Of a stretch of DNA of 11,874 bases, positions 8,672-11,874 are shown piece after piece. Below the pieces are notes generated by a model. It saw only the letters and a program-made list of their open reading frames with translations. It ran no database searches and was not told the DNA's origin. Each line of letters begins with the position of its first letter. Within the stretch, counting starts at the first letter, position 1. The DNA lies in contig CACZYN010000031.1 in the NCBI GenBank assembly GCA_902785445.1, forward strand, positions 1 through 11,874. The letters run 5' to 3'. This DNA is from an uncultured Anaerovibrio sp. (lineage in GTDB: Bacteria; Bacillota; Negativicutes; Selenomonadales; Selenomonadaceae). The translations under genes and the position numbers were made by a program.

Positions 8672-10069
8672 TTATTTTTCTTTAATACTAATTATACTAT
8701 CCATCAATTTTATCAGTTTTTCATGCCAGCCTTTGCGGAAAAAAGCACAGGTGTCTTCATCTCGGCCCAGTAAGTTTTCACCACCGCCTACAGAGGCAAC
8801 ATGGCCTCGGCAACCTCCAGCGCAGCTGTTGCGGTACTGGCAGCTCTCACAGCCCGGATTTTGGGCGAAATAGTCCCGCAAACGCATATCGATAAATTTC
8901 ATGTAATAAGATTCCTTTAACGCCGAGGAAAGAGATGTTGTTTTTATATTAGGAAAATGATGTCGTCCGCCTTCCACGCTGCCTATAGGGATGCAGGGCA
9001 CCATATAGCCATCAGGAGTTATGTACATTTGGCTGCGTGCATGACCACAAAGACAGTAGTTACTACAGTCTTCATCCTCTAAATTCTTTTTGCATGGAAT
9101 AAAATAATCATCTTTGCCAATATTACTGAAAATACCCGCCAGCATAATGTTAAGAGGAGCACCATCTTCGTAAAATTGTGGAATATAATCCAAATATGTT
9201 TGATATTCCTCCTCCAACGTTATGGCCTTATCCGTCAGAGCTGTCCCTTCTCCTTCCAGACTCAGGCGGTTTACCTTTAAGGTCTGACAGCCCAATTCTC
9301 CCAGGAGTTTCACGCTTTCACGCAAGGAGTCAATATTTTCTTTATGTAAGCAATATTCTGCCCCGGTAGGAAAATTTCTTTCTTTACACAGCAAAAAGGC
9401 TCGTCGTACAGCCTTTTCAACGCCCGGAATCCCTCGTAGCCAATCATGACAGTCTATGCCGTCAAAACTCATATTAAATTCCGGTTTGATTCCACGCCGC
9501 TCAAATTCATCCAGTGTATGTTCATTTACCAGTAATCCATTGGACATAACAGTAGTTATAAGAATATCTGCCTCCAAAAGGGCATCTACAATTTTAAAGA
9601 AATCCCGACGTAGCAAAGCCTCGCCACCGGTAAGGGAGACGGTGCGGACACCGGCATATTCCATTTGTTGGACAATATCAAGACATTCCTCTAATGAAGG
9701 TTCGTCGATTTTACCTGAAGGTGCCGACATATAACAATGACGGCAGCGACAGTTGCAATTTCCTGTAATGGACCAGTGAACAGAATAAAGAAAACGGTTG
9801 GGATACATCCGATATTTTTGGGCAGCGGAAAGGGGTACTGGTGAATCAGTTTCCTGCAAAATGCCTTCTTGTAGTAATTCCTCCAGAAGTTTCTTTTCCT
9901 CTATTGAAAAAAGTGGGCTGTTTATCGGAATAGAACCGCAAGCCTTTTGCAGTGCCCGATAAACGTTTGCAGGCAAAAAACTGACTGCCCCAGAAAGTTG
10001 TTGCACAATACCAGTTGGCAAAAGTTCCCAGCCCCTTAACTTTAAAGTGTCATTCATTTTATAATACAT
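8672..10069 (-). CDS. Radical SAM/SPASM peptide maturase
   Basis: A 465-residue enzyme. The N-terminal 75 or so residues look like a small winged-helix peptide-recognition (PqqD/RRE-like) domain. The radical SAM core has the CxxxCxxC cluster ligands C105, C109 and C112 within GNCNCRCRHC, and the SAM-binding GGE motif at 148-150 (SLTGGEALLR). A full SPASM region follows with C326, C335, C339, C341, C359, then a CxxCx5CxxxC block (C407, C410, C416, C420) and C441, enough ligands for two auxiliary Fe-S clusters. Known members of this architecture install thioether, C-C or C-O crosslinks in ribosomal peptides or modify enzymes. The frame is open to a GTG at 10078, but GAGGTG fits the ATG at 10069 better. 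The adjacent 69-residue protein is the likely substrate. Chemistry is not predictable from the sequence. Confidence 0.9.
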   Translation of the reverse strand: MYYKMNDTLKLRGWELLPTGIVQQLSGAVSFLPANVYRALQKACGSIPINSPLFSIEEKKLLEELLQEGILQETDSPVPLSAAQKYRMYPNRFLYSVHWSITGNCNCRCRHCYMSAPSGKIDEPSLEECLDIVQQMEYAGVRTVSLTGGEALLRRDFFKIVDALLEADILITTVMSNGLLVNEHTLDEFERRGIKPEFNMSFDGIDCHDWLRGIPGVEKAVRRAFLLCKERNFPTGAEYCLHKENIDSLRESVKLLGELGCQTLKVNRLSLEGEGTALTDKAITLEEEYQTYLDYIPQFYEDGAPLNIMLAGIFSNIGKDDYFIPCKKNLEDEDCSNYCLCGHARSQMYITPDGYMVPCIPIGSVEGGRHHFPNIKTTSLSSALKESYYMKFIDMRLRDYFAQNPGCESCQYRNSCAGGCRGHVASVGGGENLLGRDEDTCAFFRKGWHEKLIKLMDSIISIKEK

Positions 10070-10095
10070 CAGCCTCACCTCTTAAAGTTCATTTT

Positions 10096-10122
10096 CTGCA
10101 AATAATGTATATTTCCTGCAAA
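10096..10122 (-). repeat. Twin CTGCAAA direct repeats before the maturase gene
   Basis: The heptamer CTGCAAA occurs at 10096-10102 and 10116-10122, exactly 20 bases apart, each within a slightly longer T-rich match. The spacing of about two helical turns is what tandem regulator sites often show. The repeats lie between the hairpin at 10127-10151 and the maturase ribosome binding site. No convincing -35/-10 pair is present, so a regulatory role is only suggested. Confidence 0.35.
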
Positions 10123-10126
10123 ATGT

Positions 10127-10151
10127 GAGAGCAATGCAACGCATTGCTCTC
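10127..10151 (-). terminator. Hairpin between precursor-like and maturase genes, possible attenuator
   Basis: Perfect 11-base arms GAGAGCAATGC (10127-10137) and its complement (10141-10151) enclose three bases. It begins 25 bases after the stop of the 69-residue gene. On the minus strand it is followed by ACATTTTGC, a poor U-run, so it should act as a leaky terminator or as a 3' stabilising stem. Such an element would make the small protein more abundant than the enzymes, as is common in precursor-maturase operons. Confidence 0.6.
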
Positions 10152-10176
10152 GGAGCTTTCCTTATGACTTTCCCTG

Positions 10177-10386
10177 TTATTCTTCACTTTTCTTGTTTAG
10201 AATAGGATTACCGGCAGCAACTGCCATGTCCAATTCCTCCTCTGTCATTTTATTCATCCAGATACTTTGTGAGAAATTATCCCTACGGTGCATGGAAAGC
10301 AACTGATTCAGCAAAGTCTCCTTTAGTGGATGAAGGCGGGAAAAATCAAAGTGTTCCAACCTCTCTGTCAATTTATCATCATCCAT
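10177..10386 (-). CDS. Small RiPP precursor-like protein, 69 residues
   Basis: A small, charged, cysteine-free protein directly upstream of the maturase. The N-terminal half (about 5-36) is a predicted amphipathic helix containing HFDFSRL and LLNQLLSMHRRD, a leader-like recognition segment. Residues 47-59 read MTEEELDMAVAAG, matching the MTxxELD motif of the 99-residue protein upstream and resembling double-glycine or double-alanine leader ends. Only ten residues follow. W43-M44-N45 is an aromatic-x-Asn triplet of the kind that some radical SAM enzymes turn into cyclophanes; this is a speculative match. With no Cys, thioether products (sactipeptide, ranthipeptide) are excluded. The start is firm: GGGAGG eight bases before ATG, behind a promoter block at 10430-10468. 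I recall similar small proteins beside related maturases in Negativicutes and Clostridia but cannot name a family. Confidence 0.75.
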   Translation of the reverse strand: MDDDKLTERLEHFDFSRLHPLKETLLNQLLSMHRRDNFSQSIWMNKMTEEELDMAVAAGNPILNKKSEE

Positions 10387-10429
10387 ATATTAATCCTCCC
10401 GTGCTGCATTTAATGATAATTAAACATAG

Positions 10430-10468
10430 TTCTTGTTCATTATATCCCTGACATGATAAAAGTGTTAT
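10430..10468 (-). promoter_or_regulatory. Promoter block A, upstream of the 69-residue gene
   Basis: On the minus strand TAACAC (10462-10467) lies 17 bases before a perfect TATAAT (10439-10444), with the block ATAACACTTTTAT at the -35 side and GAACAAGAA after the -10. The -35 hexamer is far from TTGACA, so an activator or alternative sigma factor is plausible. The 39-base segment matches the one at 11123-11161 at 33 positions. The start site would be near 10432, about 46 bases before the ATG. Confidence 0.7.
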
Positions 10469-10567
10469 GTTTTTTTCGGGAAAAAGAGCAATATAATTCG
10501 AGATGACTCCATAAAAAAGTCTTTATATACGTAGCAGTTTTATGGCGGCCAGGCTATTTTATGCAGA

Positions 10568-10595
10568 GGGTTAAATTTTACGCTGTATTTGACCC
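10568..10595. repeat. Imperfect inverted repeat
   Basis: GGGTTAAAT (10568-10576) pairs with ATTTGACCC (10587-10595) at eight of nine positions around a 10-base loop. It abuts the stronger inverted repeat at 10596-10636. The two together may form a double hairpin at the end of the upstream transcript. Confidence 0.4.
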
Positions 10596-10636
10596 AAAAT
10601 TTCGATCTCCAATCCTTGGATTGGAGATCTAATTTT
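10596..10636. terminator. Long AT-flanked inverted repeat, likely bidirectional terminator
   Basis: Perfect 12-base arms (10604-10615 and 10618-10629, GATCTCCAATCC and its complement) are separated by only two bases. After a small bulge they extend into AAAATT (10596-10601) pairing with AATTTT (10631-10636). The T-rich outer arms could serve as U-tracts on either strand. It lies about 160 bases after the stop of the 99-residue gene and before promoter block A, a sensible place for a terminator. Confidence 0.5.
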
Positions 10637-10679
10637 AGGGAGTTGTTACAAATACACTGTTCTTACAGAGTGAAGATTT

Positions 10680-10766
10680 TTAATGAAGGCTAAATCCTTC
10701 GGCGGCTACTCCGTCCACGAACATGATGTTAATGCCTTCAACTTCGATATCATACACTTCTTCCAC
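10680..10766 (-). pseudogene. Orphan short frame resembling the C-terminus of a Hint/intein domain
   Basis: A GTG-initiated frame of 28 codons ends at TAA (10680-10682). The same frame stays open further upstream into the 99-residue gene, shifted by +1 relative to it. The peptide reads VEEVYDIEVEGINIMFVDG and then VAAEGFSLH. The VYDIEVEG...FVDG pattern resembles the last conserved blocks of Hint and intein domains (typically VYDIEVEG-H-N-FF-NG), but the block F His is replaced and the usual C-terminal HN is missing. No ribosome binding site fits the GTG. It is best read as the remnant of a larger protein, or as a former C-terminal extension of the 99-residue gene lost through frameshift and deletion. 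A short expressed peptide is a less likely alternative. Confidence 0.33.
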
Positions 10767-10788
10767 TTTAAAATATAGTGTTAAAACG

Positions 10789-11088
10789 TCAGATTTCCTT
10801 AAAGGTACAACCCTTATAGATTTTATCCAGTTTTTGTTTTATTGCGGGTAACATGTCTGCTGATACGCCAATGTTGAAATTGGTTCTGATGCTTTTAGCA
10901 ATACCCAGGCTGGCTGGAGCCTTTCCTTCTAAAATTCCTTTAATCTGTGCAGGTGTCAGTTCATCTGTAGCGCTGACAATGTTGTATTTACCGTCTTCTC
11001 GCTTCATGAAGTATGCGTAGCCAGCGCCGCCTACTACGTTATCCAATTCATCAACCGTCATGAATTTTTCCAGCAACTTATCTGTCAT
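10789..11088 (-). CDS. Small protein with double-glycine-type leader motif, 99 residues
   Basis: The N-terminal 21 residues look like a class II bacteriocin/RiPP leader: MTDKLLEKFMTVDELDNVVGG in composition, with MTVDELD at 10-16 and a Gly-Gly at 20-21, the usual cut site for C39 peptidase-ABC exporters. The remaining 78 residues are mixed alpha/beta, with YAYFMKRE just after the GG, TPAQIKGILEG near 45-55 and a basic C-terminal helix ending in a single Cys (C94). That is long for a modified core peptide, so it may instead be an exported small protein, a bacteriocin or a regulatory substrate. The start is supported by GGAGG nine bases before ATG. It has its own promoter block (11123-11161), nearly identical to that of the 69-residue gene, so the two should be co-regulated. 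No exporter or immunity gene is visible. Confidence 0.75.
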   Translation of the reverse strand: MTDKLLEKFMTVDELDNVVGGAGYAYFMKREDGKYNIVSATDELTPAQIKGILEGKAPASLGIAKSIRTNFNIGVSADMLPAIKQKLDKIYKGCTFKEI

Positions 11089-11122
11089 TTTAATCAGCCT
11101 CCGTTAGCAAATTTTTTTGTTT

Positions 11123-11161
11123 TTCTTGTTCTTTATATCTTTGACCAAATAAAAGTGTTAT
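11123..11161 (-). promoter_or_regulatory. Promoter block B, upstream of the 99-residue gene
   Basis: On the minus strand TAACAC is followed after 17 bases by TATAAA (11132-11137), with the same ATAACACTTTTAT and GAACAAGAA flanks as the block at 10430-10468. Thirty-three of 39 bases agree, with mismatches mainly in the spacer. An A/T-rich run just upstream could act as an UP element. The start site would be near 11125, about 37 bases before the ATG. Confidence 0.7.
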
Positions 11162-11216
11162 ATAAATTTGCCATTTTTTTTATAAAGCTAATTAAAATAA
11201 TAGCTTGTTACATAAT

Positions 11217-11874
11217 TTACCACATTCTTCTTAAGGTAACTGCCGCCATAATGTCTTTATCATGGCCGCTTTTTTGGAGAGCCAAATCTCCGGCCAGAGT
11301 CCAGCCAGGGGCAAATTCGGCCTCTCCTCCCAGGGACATAATGAAATGAGTTTTGTCCTGCTGGCCCTGCAGCTCATAACACTTGGTATCATTTCCAATA
11401 TAGCTATAGGTGAATTTTGGGTCAGTTCCCTTGAAGGCATGTTTAATACCAAGTCTGAAAGCATAGTTGCCATTGGTTAAATGGCGCTTAAATTCTAAGC
11501 CAAGGCCTCCCGCAAAATAGCTATTGGACTGACTGCCTACCTTATGACCGAAAATCCCGGCCCCCTGCTCGGTGTAGCCATCCTGCCACAACTGGGAAAG
11601 CTGAATTTTGGCATAAGGGCTGACATGCCATATCTTCATATTTTTGGCATTTAAATCATACCTATATTCTCCGCTCAATTCCAAAATCAGGCTGTTATAA
11701 TCGGCCTTGGCCTGTAACCCTAAACCGGTTAAACGACGTGTCAAATCATTGTTTATCCAGCCATGATCCAGGTATATATAGCCGGAATGTGGGCCATTGC
11801 TATAGCCACCATAAATACCCATGCGGGTGTCTTTTACGCCGTTATGGGAGAAATTATCCGCAAATGAAAAGCTG
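11217..11874 (-). CDS. Autotransporter-type outer-membrane beta-barrel, C-terminal part
   Basis: The frame is open to the window edge, so the N-terminus and passenger are missing; 218 residues are visible. The sequence shows repeated amphipathic beta-strands with alternating hydrophobic residues and Gly/aromatic girdles (for example RMGIYGGYSNG, GLGLQAKADY, SYFAGGLGLEF and FIMSLGGEAEF) and ends in VTLRRMW, a terminal aromatic as in BAM-recognised barrels. This fits the C-terminal autotransporter domain (type V secretion), which anchors in the outer membrane and displays a passenger. An internal ATG at 11822 is not the true start, because strand-like coding sequence continues upstream of it. 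The presence of such a barrel is the main reason to think of a diderm Firmicute. The passenger function cannot be judged here. No clear terminator follows before promoter block B. Confidence 0.82.
   Translation of the reverse strand, partial: SFSFADNFSHNGVKDTRMGIYGGYSNGPHSGYIYLDHGWINNDLTRRLTGLGLQAKADYNSLILELSGEYRYDLNAKNMKIWHVSPYAKIQLSQLWQDGYTEQGAGIFGHKVGSQSNSYFAGGLGLEFKRHLTNGNYAFRLGIKHAFKGTDPKFTYSYIGNDTKCYELQGQQDKTHFIMSLGGEAEFAPGWTLAGDLALQKSGHDKDIMAAVTLRRMW

Larger units (their letters stand above)
10387..10788. other. 402-base intergenic stretch between the two small-protein genes
   Basis: This AT-rich stretch holds, in transcription order, a short reading frame with a Hint/intein-like ending (10680-10766), a long AT-flanked inverted repeat (10596-10636), a second weaker inverted repeat (10568-10576 with 10587-10595, eight of nine pairs), and the promoter block and leader of the 69-residue gene. 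I see no full-length gene, tRNA or insertion-sequence end in it. It looks like the join between two transcription units, with decayed coding sequence at its upstream side. Confidence 0.6.

Noticed and set aside
10789..10796. Programmed +1 frameshift at the end of the 99-residue gene (ATC TGA C)
   Set aside because: The UGA-C context recalls the RF2 gene, but the slippery CTT codon and the upstream Shine-Dalgarno spacing are absent, so decay of an extension is simpler.
11231..11473. Overlapping frames within the barrel-encoding region, on both strands
   Set aside because: The beta-strand pattern and terminal aromatic residue belong to the 11217-11874 frame; the others are shadows.
1..11874. 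CRISPR array, tRNA, rRNA or complete insertion sequence
   Set aside because: I saw no regularly spaced repeats, no tRNA-like cloverleaf, no rRNA sequence and no transposase frame on either strand.

Overview
The window looks like a chromosomal segment of a diderm Firmicute of the class Negativicutes, probably near Selenomonas, Mitsuokella or Anaerovibrio. The genes have strong AGGAGG-type ribosome binding sites and AT-rich intergenic DNA, yet an autotransporter-type outer-membrane barrel is present. That placement is inferred from gene content; no rRNA marker is visible. All genes supported here are read from the minus strand, so transcription runs from high to low coordinates.

In transcription order, the window opens with the C-terminal beta-barrel of a surface or autotransporter protein, cut by the window edge (11217-11874). 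Next comes a compact accessory island (7833-11161). It holds a 99-residue small protein with a double-glycine-like leader motif, a stretch with an orphan reading frame resembling the C-terminus of a Hint/intein domain, and a second small protein of 69 residues. These are followed by a radical SAM/SPASM peptide maturase and a translationally coupled HExxH...ExxxD protein. Both small-protein genes are preceded by almost the same 39-bp promoter block (33 of 39 identical), and both proteins carry an MTxxELD motif. The arrangement looks like a RiPP-type peptide modification system with a putative metallopeptidase. No transporter and no dedicated C39 protease lies within the window.

Then follows a two-gene signalling operon: a dual-receiver response regulator without a DNA-binding domain (6973-7725), and a seven-helix hybrid histidine kinase with receiver and HPt domains (4402-6954). 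Next is a phosphoglucomutase/phosphomannomutase (2640-4322).

The last group is a probable three-gene operon started by a good sigma-70-type promoter whose -35 box overlaps the end of the mutase gene. It encodes a DUF554 membrane protein, a gamma-class carbonic anhydrase-like hexapeptide protein and an exported HAD-family phosphatase. Two hairpins after the phosphatase gene probably end the transcript.

The part most worth a second look is the radical SAM island: its cysteine-free candidate precursor, the twin promoters, the hairpin between precursor and maturase genes, and the Hint-like remnant.
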